From Orientallactaga sibirica (taxonomy: Eukaryota; Chordata; Mammalia; Rodentia; Dipodidae): 64,000 bases of DNA. The notes under the pieces were generated by a model, which saw only the letters and a list, made by a program, of their open reading frames with translations, made no database searches and was not told where the DNA came from. Positions 33,599 through 44,693 of this stretch are shown here, piece by piece. Location: NCBI GenBank assembly GCA_036365145.1, contig JAEOAD010000001.1:100971501-101035500 (forward strand), given 5' to 3'. The position numbers were made by a program, and so were the translations under genes. The stretch's first letter is position 1; every line of letters begins with the position of its first letter.

Positions 33599-33924
33599 CT
33601 GATTGTTCCATTCTCCAGTAAGCAACATGAAAGCCAGCAGTGCCACATGGAAGCATATGTCGAGGGTGAGTGATCAAGAGGATTAATAGTTCTTGACCCC
33701 CAGTGGATACGTGTTTTTATCTAGCTGATTCTATTAAGGTGAGTCATTGGACAACATGATCCCAGATATATCCATTGACAATGCGTCTGTTAATCAATTT
33801 CTGGTGCCACCAAGCACATGTTACAGAAAATTGGTTCCACACGTGAGTTTCAGACATAAAGGTCACACTTAACAAGCTTCCATAATTAAAAAGCATTCTC
33901 TCACACCTTGAGAAAAACTTCTTC

Positions 33925-34075
33925 ACGTTTCTGAATCTGAATCTGCTTCTCTATTAAGGGAAGATAGTAACACTCATTTCCCCACATTGGTGTGAAGATG
34001 AACCAATGAGGGTAAAGTGTTTAGGACAAAGTCTTCATGGTAATTTACTCAGTAAATGGAAGAAAATGGCATTGT
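33925..34075 (+). repeat. MIR-like ancient SINE, 3' half
   Basis: 'gaagatagtaacactcattt', 'ttggtgtgaagatgaaccaa' and 'gggtaaagtgtttaggaca' follow the MIR 3' consensus order. Confidence 0.6.
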
Positions 34076-34394
34076 AGTTCATACTGAGGCTTCAGGTCCT
34101 AAGAAGCATCTTCCTAAACACATGTTGGTCAGATAAAGGTGTTGTGTAGGAGGAACTACAACCCGGCCATCACTTCCCAGAGAGAGGACCTCTGAGTCTC
34201 ACATTGCTTCTGCCCTGCCTTTTCCTATGGATGAGAGTCTGATGATTCTCTCTTATGCTTATATTTTCCCCACCGAGATCCATTTCTCCTGATCAATGCA
34301 TCCCACATCCCAGCACACTGCCACCTTCCCCAGTAATGCAGTAAGTGCAAATAAATCACTAGGAGAGAACTTTTACATAGTCAAGATGAAATGT
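34076..34394. other. No gene seen
   Basis: Unique sequence between MIR and LTR. Confidence 0.4.
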
Positions 34395-34768
34395 CATTGC
34401 AGTTACCTTCTGGTTTTTGGCATAAAGCACCCAACCAAAAGCAGCTGATGAGAGGAAAGGTTTTTTTTTTTTTTTTGTTGTTGTTGTTGTTTTTGTTTTA
34501 ATTTTGGTTTACAGTTCTGAGTGGAAGGTCAATGATGGCATGAAAAGGTAGTAGAGCAGAGGTTGAGCATCACCTCCTCCACAGCACACAGAACACAGCA
34601 GAATGAAAATGAGCCAAATGCTGGCAAAGGGAAGCTGCCTATAATACCCATAAGACTGCCCCTAACAACATACCTCCTCCAGCAAGGTTCACATTCCCAA
34701 ATTGCCCAGCTGGATCTGACATTCAGAGCACGAGTTTATGAGGCACACCTAGTTCAGAAGACCATAAA
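34395..34768 (-). mobile_element. MaLR LTR (MT-like), solo
   Basis: 'gcagttaccttctggttttt', 'cataaagcacccaaccaaaa' at the reversed 3' end and 'cacgagtttatgaggcacac' at the reversed 5' end. Closest in layout to 29917-30258. A T/TTG-rich expansion lies at 34462-34500. Confidence 0.75.
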
Positions 34769-34920
34769 TGCCAAAAGGAGATATACTTTTCTAAATAAGA
34801 ATTGTCTTTTATTTTTCATTCTATAAATGAAGTGTGACAATAGTGAAGAATTATGTTGTATAAGCCCTTGTACAAAGTACAGGTCTTTATTTCGCTTATG
34901 ATTAAAAAATATCACATGTC

Positions 34921-35083
34921 AGGCTGGAGAGATAACTTAGCCGTTAAGGCACTTGCCTGCAAAGCCAAGGACTTGGGTTCAATTCCCCAGTACCCATGTA
35001 AGCCAAATGCACAAGGTGTCACATGTGTCTGGAGTTTGTTTGCAGTGGCTGGAGGCCCTGGTACACCTAATCTCTCTCTCTCA

Positions 35084-35134
<51 letters not shown>
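34921..35134 (+). repeat. tRNA-derived SINE (Dip-like)
   Basis: 'aggctggagagataactta', 'gcacttgcctgcaaagccaa', B-box-like 'gggttcaattccccag', short (TC)n and thirteen-unit AAAT tail. The internal CTCF-like region is mutated (cacaaggtgtcaca). Confidence 0.9.
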
Positions 35135-35135
<1 letters not shown>

Positions 35136-35464
35136 ATTTAAACTTCTGATATAGGGACAGAACCTGAGTAGAAGTCAAAGGGGGAAATAGCATGCTCTTG
35201 GCTCCCTGTGACATATTCCCAAATGAGATGTATGTTTTTGGTGCTTCTAAGAAGCACCATGCAATTCCCAGCATCAGGCACTACCAGGGTAATGAAGAGG
35301 AGAGAGGGTCACACAAACATATAAAAATAAAACAATAGAGGTATGTGATAATAAAAATCTATTAATAACATTCTACTATACAGGAAGGAGTGAAGTAAAT
35401 CCACCTGATAGAATCGGGACAGCCATCATAAAGGATGTTATTTGAATAGATTATTTTAAAAGGA
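35135..35464. other. No gene seen
   Basis: Unique sequence. Confidence 0.4.
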
Positions 35465-35915
35465 GTATCAGTTTCTATTCTAGTCACTGTAACAAAATGC
35501 CTAACAGAAATAACCTAAAGGGATGAATTCTTTATTTTGGCTCATGGTTTCAGAGGTGTCCATCCATCATGGCAGGAGGAAATTGTGATGCAAAACAATT
35601 CACATCCTGGTGGGCAGACAGCAGAGGAAGGGATATACAAGAAGAGGCCAAGTAAGGTATATTCCACAAAGACATGCCTCCCAGTGACCTACTTCCTTAG
35701 TGAGGTTCCAACTCCTACCTTTCTCCACCTCCCATTAATGCCATTATATTATGAATCTATCAAGGAATGAATCAATTCTCTAAGTCAGAGTGTTATTATC
35801 TAATTGTTTATGAAAACACCCTCACAGACCTGCCCAGTACCTGCCCAGTGGTGTGTGTCACTAATCTCCTAGGCAATTGTCAATTTAATCAAGTTGAGAG
35901 TTAAGATTAAACATC
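35465..35915 (-). repeat. Rodent LTR-like repeat
   Basis: 'gtatcagtttctattctagt', 'aacaaaatgcctaacagaaa', 'tggctcatggtttcagaggt' and the end 'ttaatcaagttgagagttaa' match the reverse of the family also seen at 44694-45373. Confidence 0.65.
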
Positions 35916-35918
35916 ACA

Positions 35919-36133
35919 GGGATGGTGAGATAACTCACCATTTAAGGTGCTTGACTGTAAAACCTAAGGACCCCGAAGGACCCCACTACTCACACAAGCC
36001 ATGTGCACAAGGTATCACATGCAGCTAGAGTTCATTGGCAATGGCTAGAGGCCCTGGAATGCCCATACACTCTCTCTCTGTCTCTCCCTCTCTCTGTATC
36101 TCTCTGCTTCAAAATCAATAAATAAAATATTTT
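35919..36133 (+). repeat. Diverged tRNA-derived SINE (Dip-like)
   Basis: 'gggatggtgagataactcac', 'ggtgcttgactgtaaaacct', TC stretch and 'caataaataaaat' tail. Confidence 0.85.
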
Positions 36134-36189
36134 TCAAAAGAAATTAACCAACACAGAAGAGAAATGAGTCCCTTTCACAAAGAAGTCAT

Positions 36190-36325
36190 CTCATTTTAAG
36201 ACAAGTGGTGCATGCCAGTGATCTTGTCACTTGGGAAGGACTGCAGTAGGATAAGGCCAGCCTTTGCTATGTGAGACCTTGTCACACACACACAAAAAAA
36301 AAAAAAAAGAAAAGAAAAGAAAAAG
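36190..36325 (+). repeat. Diverged B1 SINE
   Basis: 'acaagtggtgcatgccagtg', 'gtcacttgggaagga' and 'tgtgagaccttgtcacac' then A-rich tail. Old B1 monomer. Confidence 0.65.
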
Positions 36326-36428
36326 AGGAAGATGGTAATGAATGTTCCATGTATCTGGAATAGGAAAAGTATGACAAGAACCGATATTCATCCAAGCAGC
36401 TAATGTGGCAGACAAAAGAGGTGGCTTT

Positions 36429-36478
36429 TTGTCTGTTTGTTTGTTTGTTTGTTTGTTTGTTTGTTTGTTTGTTTGTTT
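36429..36478 (+). repeat. (TTTG)n microsatellite
   Basis: Eleven or so 'gttt' units in a row. Confidence 0.95.
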
Positions 36479-36849
36479 TTACCCATGGGCAGAATAATAA
36501 AAAAATGTGACCATATTAATAATTTTCCTAGATTTCTGGTATAAATTAGTCCATCTTACCAGTGTTCATGCCCAGTCCTTTGTGCTATATCTTGATCATC
36601 TTTTGAACTTTGTTTCAGTAAATTTTCTCTGAACATATATTCACAAAGTAAGACTCCCTTCCCCTACAACTTTGGAGCAAGTTAGATTTAACAAATCTTT
36701 AAAATCTTGCTCATCTGTTTCTAATAAGTAGCATCTCCAAATACACAATCATATTTCTTAATCTAATAATCACCTCATAGCTATCACCTATTGTCCAAAC
36801 AGTATACATGGTTTATTTGAAAAAAAATAACCTGTTTAGTTATCAGAGT

Positions 36850-37000
36850 TACCTTTTGATTCTTCCATCTTATAAATCATCACATTGTATAGAACAGAAA
36901 TCCAGGTCTCAGTGACACTGCTTGTTCACAGAATGACGTGCCTTAACCCACTGAAATGGATAGTAGCAGAGCTAGGATTAAGACTCCGCCTGAAGAGGTA
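36850..37000 (-). repeat. MIR-like ancient SINE
   Basis: 'tcttataaatcatcacattg' and 'agtagcagagctaggattaa' then 'gactccgcctg' match the reverse of MIR ('...ggattcgaacccaggcctg' side). Confidence 0.55.
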
Positions 37001-37089
37001 GTACAGTTTAATACCTCCTTATGTTGGAAGAATGCATTAATAGACTAGACTATTTCACTGATTCAAGATTGCTATTTTTTCTGAATATT

Positions 37090-37565
37090 TCTTATTCAGC
37101 ATTTGGAATTCATGTTTCTTTGTCTTGAAACTGGGTGCCCTGATAACTGCTTTGTGATATTATCCAGTGGAATTGACACTCTCCCAGTTTCTGGGCTTAA
37201 ATCTTAGGAAACCAGAACTCTCCTTTTTATGTCCTAAAACATTCTGTTCTGATGTCCTGAGCTACCATGTATGAAATATGATGTCCCATTGGGAGAGATC
37301 CTGAGATTACATAAGGAAGACGAGTTTCCCAGAAGAATCTAGCCTTCCAAAGTTCCATGACAATGGGATATTTTCATAAAACTGTTTTCTAGACCAGCCA
37401 AGCACAGCTCACTAAGTGAATTCCATAAATGCTGAGAATAGAAGATTCATTTGCCTGAATGCTCACCAAATGCCTGAGATTAAATACAACAGTCACTGCT
37501 TTAAGTCATTGAACTTGGGGGTAGTTTCTCATGTGACAGAAGATAGGTGGTTGCCAGTCATAGCT
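37090..37565 (+). repeat. Ancient MLT1-like LTR remnant
   Basis: 'ctagaccagccaagcacagc' and 'cactgctttaagtcattgaa' then 'cttgggggtagtttctcatg' resemble the end of MLT-type LTRs ('...ttttaagccactgagttttggg...'). Strongly decayed. Confidence 0.45.
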
Positions 37566-37689
37566 GGAAACTGCTTATGAACTTATAAATTATTTTTTTG
37601 ACCCAATCATAAAGTCTTGTATATCTTGGAGAAATAATAAAAACAGTAGAAGCTGCTTCTTAACTTTTAGAATCTTATTCTCCAGGCCT

Positions 37690-38420
37690 GTTGGTTGTAT
37701 ATGTAGTTGTTATCAATGGTGTGCAGGGAAAGCATTATGGGTGCTGCTGGAAGAATAAGCAGGGGACTCTGCAGACTATGAAATCAACCAGCTGGACAAG
37801 AAGCACACACTTGTGCAATAGTGGCACACAGTCACTGCAGGTAACCAATTGTTCTCTAATTGGACATGAGGCAAGCTCAGAGAGAGAACTCATACCTGAT
37901 ACTTGAAACCAAATCAGAGTCCCATAGTCAGGAAACTCATGCTTCAGAGAGAAGCCCCACTGCTCTCTGAGAAGAAGAGTGAGCTTGCACATCAAAAATC
38001 TTTCAAGTAGCTTTGCATACCCCCTTTAGCCCAAACTGCTCTCACTTGTGGTTGGAGAATCTGCTTTATTTTAAAGATGGCAGAGAAAATGGAGGAGAGT
38101 CAAGCTCCACCGATAAGACAAGAAGATAACCACTGCTTAACACAAGATTTTCCACTTCTTCCACATCTGCGAGGGCCCAGGAGAACTTACAGTGGAAGTG
38201 GAGCCATGAACACTGCTCTTACTGCTCACCTGACACCCAGCTCCTATGTGATGGTGGCAGACATGGTAATTAATCAAAACCTGTCAAAGCAGAAATCCAG
38301 AGGCTACAAAGAACTCAACACTAAATCAGACTGCCAACAGGCCTGACACCACTCAGGGAACATTGAGAAAGGGAGGCTGGAAGATTATAAGAGTGAGAGT
38401 GAGTGCTGTCTGGGATGCAG
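37690..38420 (+). mobile_element. LINE-1 3' UTR fragment (type 1-related variant)
   Basis: 'gcaatagtggcacacagtca', 'taattggacatgag', 'cagagaaaatggaggagagt' and 'ccacatctgcgagggccc' share order with 17855-18330 and with the type 1 3' UTR. No ORF2 is present. Confidence 0.7.
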
Positions 38421-38754
38421 GCCTTTAGATAATAAATTAATTGACTTGACTTGTGGATGTTCAAAGAAATTCCTCTCTTTTTGATAACAACCCTGGAAGA
38501 ATTAAATAAATTATTAAGTATTTTAAAGATTTGTAGCTTAACAGGCTGATACAATAGTGCGATTTTTACTTTCTTCTGTAACCTGCATAATTTGTATGTC
38601 TTCTGATTCAAAAAAAAACTTATGTTTAAAAGTAATTTTTATTATTGTAAGAGCAATAGTAAATGATTAATCCACTCATCAACATATATTTAGCATTCAT
38701 CAAACTCAAATTTTTCTTTTTATAATCTTTATCACTGAAAAGAAATGTTTATTT
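38421..38754. other. No gene seen
   Basis: AT-rich unique sequence. Confidence 0.4.
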
Positions 38755-38937
38755 TGGGTCTGGGGAAATAGCTAAGTTGGTGAAGTGTTTGCTTCATATG
38801 CATGAAGACCTGAGTTTGACCCCTGTAAAAAATTTCACTTTTGGTGGCACAAGCTCATAATTCCAGCACTAGCGAGGTAGAGACAGGAGGATCCCTAGGG
38901 TTCACTGACCAAAAAAAAAAAAAAAAAAAAAAAAAAA
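38755..38937 (+). repeat. B4-like composite SINE
   Basis: 'gggtctggggaaatagctaa', 'cctgagtttgacccctg' (tRNA-like head), then 'ggtggcacaagctcataatt' and 'ccagcactagcgaggtag' (B1-like), then a long A run. Confidence 0.75.
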
Positions 38938-38960
38938 AGGAAAAAAGTGGATGGTGTTTC

Positions 38961-39247
38961 TGGGCTGGAGAGATGGCTCAGTGGTTAAGTCGCCTGCCTC
39001 CTAAGCCTAAGAATGCTGGTTCCAATCTCCAGCGGTTCAATCTCCAGGTCCCACATTTTGCCAGATGCAGTGACGAAAGGGCGCAATGCTGCACTTGACC
39101 ACAAGGGGGCGTGCACATCTGGATTTCATTCACAGCAGCTGAGAGACTGCTGGTGCAGCCCATCTCTATCTGTCTCCCTCTAACTGTCTGTCTCTCTCTG
39201 TGTCTCTCTCCAAAAATAAATTAAAAAATAATTTTAAAAATTAAGAA
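38961..39247 (+). repeat. tRNA-derived SINE with internal insertion and CTCF-like motif
   Basis: Head 'gggctggagagatggctcag', TC-rich 3' part and A-rich tail, flanked by a perfect 19-bp direct repeat, aaaaaagtggatggtgttt, at 38941-38959 and 39248-39266. It is longer than its relatives because of extra sequence at about 39030-39110. The motif ccacaagggggcgt at 39099-39112 closely fits the CTCF core. Confidence 0.95.
39099..39112 (+). promoter_or_regulatory. CTCF-like motif in a SINE
   Basis: ccacaagggggcgt matches the well-known CTCF core pattern (CCAC.AGGGGGC-type) at nearly every base. CTCF is the zinc-finger insulator and loop-anchor protein. Binding is inferred from the motif alone. Confidence 0.5.
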
Positions 39248-39269
39248 AAAAAAGTGGATGGTGTTTTTA

Positions 39270-40180
39270 AGGATGGCATCCTAAGTTGTACCCTGGCCTC
39301 CACATTCACTCACACAAAGTCACAGTTTCATGTTCAATTACAATCAGATTAACACACATAAACACATATATACACATACAAAAATTGTACTTGTTCCATT
39401 CATGGAAGATTCAAATGGAAAGATGGGTTAGAATCTGGCAAAGCTGTTTCCCAATATGTTGATAAAGCATCCAAGTAGGATTTATTTGTGAAACATGCAT
39501 ATAGTTGAATAAATTAGTTTTCTGTAAAGAATGTACTGGATTTATTAAGCTGGCTGTTGCTAAGTAATTTGTCACACTTTCATTTGTTTGTATATAATTA
39601 AAGCAACCCATAATAAGGTTAAATAAAATATCTATATCTAAGATTAATGCATTGGGGAAAATGTAGTTGACATTAGGAAATTTCAATTTTCAATGGCATA
39701 TGTTTTAAAATGGGTATGATATACATTATTTAATAATACATTATTTAAATGGAAGGTTTAAAATGGTTGAGTCACTAGAGGAACATGTTAAGGGCACAGA
39801 AGATATCTTTATATTATTACTTTCAATTGCTTGTGAATCTGTAATAATCTCAAAAGAAATCATTTAAAGAATTCTGGCTATTCCTATTATTCACACATTG
39901 CTACCTCTCATAGGCCCTTTTCCTTGCATGGAATGAAGAGAAAGTAATAGGAATCTCATATGTGGGTTAATTTGACAAATCTTTTGTTTTTGCTGAGATA
40001 CACACTGAATTTCAGCATCTAATGAGCGGCTAACCTTTCACAGGGCTGCTCAGATATCCTCCAGGGCTGAAAGGAGAGCCCTGTACCTGCTATAGAAACC
40101 CAGGGGCAGAGGGTGCTGTGATTTTGTGCAGTGAGCAATGTCAGCGATGTTGTTGCCGGGGCTCGGGTGGGTCCACAAAG
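39270..40180. other. No gene seen; apparently unique
   Basis: AT-rich; no recognised repeat. Confidence 0.5.
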
Positions 40181-40181
40181 T

Positions 40182-40436
40182 AGAAGCAAGTGAGATATAG
40201 CCTAGTGGTTAAGGATGCAGGTTCCCCAGAAAGACTGTATGACTTGGGAACTTGTTCCTGCACCCTCCTGTCTACACGACCTTGGACACACTTTGTAACT
40301 TGCTTTTACCTCCGTCATCTCGTTTTAGGATGGAATTAATAATTGTGCTCACTGCTTAGGATTGCTGAGAGAATTACATCATAGAATGAACATACTTTGC
40401 ATTAAATAAGCTCTTGGTAGTGAGGCATTAGGATTG
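40182..40436 (+). repeat. MIR SINE, nearly complete
   Basis: 'atagcctagtggttaaggat' (tRNA-like head), 'gacttgggaacttgttcc', 'gaccttggacacactttgta', 'cgtcatctcgttttaggatg', 'aggattgctgagagaattac', in MIR order over about 250 bp. Confidence 0.8.
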
Positions 40437-41281
40437 GGGACACCTTGGTTGATATGACTTAGGCACCTCAAAACATTCAGTCAGAGAAACAACTGAAACT
40501 ATGGGGGCTTCCTACATTCATGCTGTGTCTTACCTAATTCAGGTTGGGCAGTTTCTCTACCTTCATGGATCTAAGTGACTCAAGTTCCAGTCTGCACTGC
40601 AAATGAGACCCAATGTGTAAGTCAGTTAACACTGAGATTTGAATTCTCTTTTATCTATCAAAAGATCTTTAGGGTAACAAAGGAGTGCTTAGGTTGGCAT
40701 CTGTTGTATAGCAATGTCCTCAGAATTGAAACATTCCCTCCTGGGTGGTGCAGCAAAGAGGCTCAGGAGACTCAGGAAATCAACAAGTCTAGGGAAAAGG
40801 TTGCAAGATCCTGCCTTAAAGATATGTAAAGGGAAATCAGCTCCTTGGGAAGAGACACTGACCAGCTAAGCTGCCTGTTGCCCCCAAGATATGGTTTCTG
40901 TGAGTTATCACCTATGCTGGGGTGAGATTTTCCGTGGTGTAGCTATCTTGATTCATCCATTCCTCCTGAAAGCAATCTCTCACACTGCTCTGTTAGTAAC
41001 TCCAGTAAACCCATTATTTTAGCAAAGCTAGTGAACCAGATATGGCCTATATTTCTGATTAAGAAGCATTGTGGGATAAATTGATACTGTGTGTGATTGA
41101 AGACAGAAAGTAAAAAACGTTAATATGCCTACTACTTGCCCAGAATTACACCTAGGTAAGTTTTTCTTTTGGGGGTGGGGGTATTTTTAGTATAGTTATT
41201 TAAAGAGAAGTCATAGATGCTTGAAAGTCTTGGAACTAGCAAAGGGAAGATAGAGATACATCTGACCTATGATCATATATT
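40437..41281. other. No gene seen
   Basis: Among the more GC-balanced, apparently unique stretches here. The 84-codon plus frame at 40575-40829 has no motif I recognise. Confidence 0.45.
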
Positions 41282-41290
41282 AAACCACAA

Positions 41291-41518
41291 ATCTTTTTAA
41301 AGATGTTTTGTTTATTTATTTGAGAGAGAGAAAGAGGGGGAGAAACAGAGAGAGAGGGTGGAGGAGAATGGGTACACTAAGGCCTCTAGCCACAGCCAAT
41401 GAACTCCAGGTGCATGTGGTCCCTTGTTCATCTGACTTACATGGATGCTGGGTAATAAAACCTGATTCCTTAAGCTTGATAAGCAAGTGCCTTAAGCACT
41501 AAGCCATCTCTCCAGCCC
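41291..41518 (-). repeat. tRNA-derived SINE (Dip-like)
   Basis: Tail and GA stretch at left, 'actaagccatctctccagcc' at right. Flanked by aaaccacaa at 41282-41290 and 41519-41527. Confidence 0.95.
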
Positions 41519-41664
41519 AAACCACAACTGTTGAGTCAGAACTTCCTCTAAAATAGAAGGGCTCATCCAATGATTACTATAGGTCCTGTTCAGAAAGGGG
41601 TCAGACTATATAGTTCCATAGCTCTGAGCAGGAGACTAATTAACAGTTCAAAACATGTCTGCCT

Positions 41665-41878
41665 TGGGCTTGAGAGATGGCTTAGCAGTTAAGGTGTTTG
41701 CCTGCAAAGTCAAAGGATCCCTGGCTCGACTCTCCAGGCCTGATATAAGCCAGATGCATAAGGGGGCGCATGCATCTGGAGTTCATTTGCAGTGGCTGGA
41801 GGCTTTGGCATGCCCATTTTCTCTCTCTCCCTCTTTCTCTCAAATAAATAAATAGATAAATATATATTTAAAAAAACA
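41665..41878 (+). repeat. tRNA-derived SINE (Dip-like) with CTCF-like motif
   Basis: 'tgggcttgagagatggctta' head through (TC)n to AAAT tail. Flanked by aaaacatgtctgcct (41650-41664) and aaaacatgcctgcct (41879-41893), one mismatch. Positions 41756-41769 read gcataagggggcgc. Confidence 0.95.
41756..41769 (+). promoter_or_regulatory. CTCF-like motif in a SINE
   Basis: gcataagggggcgc fits the CTCF core except for the first C and third-position C to T. It lies at the place where the family carries gcacaaggtggcgc-like sequence. Confidence 0.35.
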
Positions 41879-41893
41879 AAAACATGCCTGCCT

Positions 41894-43642
41894 GGATCAA
41901 AGAACCAACAGTTTTATAGCAAAATTTTGGACAAGGAAAGCTTAGATTATTTACATTGAACCTTGATTGGTTATTGATAAGAGTACAGGAAAGTACAAAG
42001 TAGGAGAGTCTAGGGACAAGAAGAGAGACACAGAGAAATACTTGTGGCTTCCAGATTGGTTGGGGGGTCATAGTCTTGGAAGTTCATTCTTGAGCAGCAC
42101 AGGACATGGCCATGTGGCCTGAGTCCAATTCAAGGTTTCAACATACATGCAGGAACGTCATCGTCATCCTTTTTTATGATGTGGCCACCAGGTGTTAATT
42201 GGTTCAGTTCCTTTATCCCTTTTACTCTCCTTTCTCCTGCTCTTATTATTAAATTTAGATCATATCTGAAATTTTCTTTTATCACATAAGACAGTTGACT
42301 AACTCATCATCTATGTTAAGCTCCCAATACGGAACCAGACACACAGTATACAGTTAATATATTTTACTCTCTGTCTGTGATTTGATTTGTTATCAAATGG
42401 TTTCTTACCCCTTCAAAAAGGTTTTTGATATACCTTTCAGAGTGAGACCCCCTTCAAATGCCCAAAAATAAAAATAAATAAAAATAAATAAACTAAGATA
42501 TTTCTAAGTTAAGGAGTTTGGAGATAAAATTACCAAACTCTTCCTCTGAGAACATAAGTGTAGAAATAAAATTTTTAGTTCAAACATTTTAGGACATCCA
42601 ATTCAGCCACAGTTAAATAAAAGGAGATTTGAATCCTTACATACAATCACCCAAAAGTGAATATAATTTGGTACAAGTCTTTTGCAACATCCAGAAAACA
42701 AATACTAAATTATTTCCTCCCCACTGCCCAGAAATTAAAGGGCTTAAGGACATTTCATTGGGTTCAGTCTATTTGAAAAATCAAGAGTATCTACAATATC
42801 CCAAATCAATACAGATATGTGTTTAATTTATATTTTAAAAATACAAGATAATATGTACCATAATTTTTCCTACATACCAGCCCTATTTTTTTCACTCCTT
42901 ATCTGCAAAGATAAAGTTCCCATTTGGATTTTTTAAAAAGTAGCTCTTTATAGTCAAAGACCATTTATGAAAGCACATTGATGACAGTGTACCCAAACAA
43001 GGAGATATATTCTAAGTAACTGTTTTCAGTTGCTCACATTGTGTAATGAAAACTCACTGAGGCCAATTCAAATGTAGAACTATTCTTTATTTTTGTAAAG
43101 TATTGAAAATGATTTGGAGGAGGAGAGAAGTAAAGAAAGTGAATATGGTGGCCTATGGGAGCTGCTAGTGTTCCATATTTTAAAAAATAAAGCAGAATTG
43201 GTTAGTTCAGCCTCATTTTTATATCTCACAAACATTATGTCAAAAACCATGACGATGCCACCTATTCAGAGTGTTAGAGGACAGAAGCTTGACAATTCTA
43301 CAACTACACATATTGTATCTTGAACCAGCCTGGGAGATGGAAGGGAAAGCATGCTAACAGGCTTCCAGGTGGAGGCAGGAAAGTACAGTTGAGCAATCTA
43401 GCTCCTTGACTAGATTTTCTGTTTCTAAAACTTAAATGACATTGGCCTATGATTTATTTATTATATTTATCATGAATATTAAATTAGCAACCTAAATAAA
43501 TAAATGTATGAATGTGGTAAAGTTATAAATAAATAACCAAACTACATCTTAATCAGCTTTTTACACTTACCTGATTGAGTAATAGGCAGGTGGCTGCCAC
43601 GTTGAGTTTGAGTACTTTATATCCTGTCTAGTAAAAACTTAC
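41894..43642. other. No gene seen; apparently unique
   Basis: About 1.7 kb, AT-rich. Open frames are short (65-69 codons) and lack motifs. Confidence 0.5.
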
Positions 43643-44028
43643 TGTTAAGTTGACTGGCCTTGGGGTTACCAAAGACAGCAGAAGGGTGACAGAAACATAA
43701 GAAAGTAGGTTATTCACATTTCTCAAGGAACTGCCCAGCCATTATCCCTTCCTTGCATAACAATGCCCCCAGGTCATGGTTTCCTGTCACCTGGTTACTG
43801 TTTTGATATCACACCCTGGCTATCCTAGATCTCCTCTAAAGGAACTTTTCTTATTCAACTGTTTCCCTTCTTCACCTTTCCCCAAATGAAAAGCCCTGTA
43901 AAGCCCACTATCTGCAAACTCAGGTTGGCTGTGCTCTGCTCTTGAGAGTCAGTCCTGGCAGCTTGTGCTTTTTCCGAATAAAAGCTTTCATCTTTGCCTA
44001 AGAGTGGTTTCTGTGGTCTTGGACACAA
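43643..44028 (+). mobile_element. Solo LTR, ERV-like (not MaLR)
   Basis: About 390 bp with a start 'tgttaagttgactggccttg', a polyadenylation-like 'aataaaagctttcatctt' and an end 'gtggtcttggacaca'. CT-rich upstream of the signal, as in class I ERV LTRs. Boundaries are by TG/CA only; no certain target duplication. Confidence 0.55.
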
Positions 44029-44693
44029 ACCTTATACTTACCTTCTACTCTTCACCCTGCAGGTTGTAGTTTATAAATGTACCTCCTTATTCACAATGGC
44101 TGGGGATGCCATTAATCATGGCTGCCACTGACCATTCTATTTTTCAAAGGTCAGAGTTGACATTTTAACATAGCACCTGGGTATCTCTATTCATTTCTAT
44201 GTTATTTTACCAGAGTAGCTTTGCTGGGAGAATGGGGATATATATTAATAAAGTCCTCTAAGTAACAGATGACATTAGTACTTCCTAATACAATAATGTA
44301 GCTGGAGCTCTCACTGCCACCTTTCCAGTGAGAGATGAGAAGAATTTTACAAATAAAGTCAAACACACCAAATCCAAGGCTATAGGGTATAATCACCCCA
44401 ATAAACAAAGAAGCATTAATTTACAACAGACCATAATTAAAGTTTTCCCCCTCAAATTATAGTTGTGAATGTTGATTAATTAGCATTAAGTATTCCTACA
44501 TGGTTGACATTTATCCTGGGTCACTTATCTTTATATGAATGTTGAGGGGGTATTAAGAATGATGATAAGTAACTTCAGGTAGGGTGGTGGGTCTGCATGG
44601 AGAAAAGGCATCCTCTCAGAGGTGCTGATACATCTAACTACACAACATCACTGTACAGTGGGTGTATTTACAAGGAAGGACTTAAGTCAGTGT
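44029..44693. other. No gene seen
   Basis: Unique sequence. Confidence 0.4.

Noticed and set aside
38061..38346. Plus-strand frame of about 89 codons that looks protein-like
   Set aside because: It lies in the L1 3' UTR variant shared with 17855-18330, where the frame is not kept.
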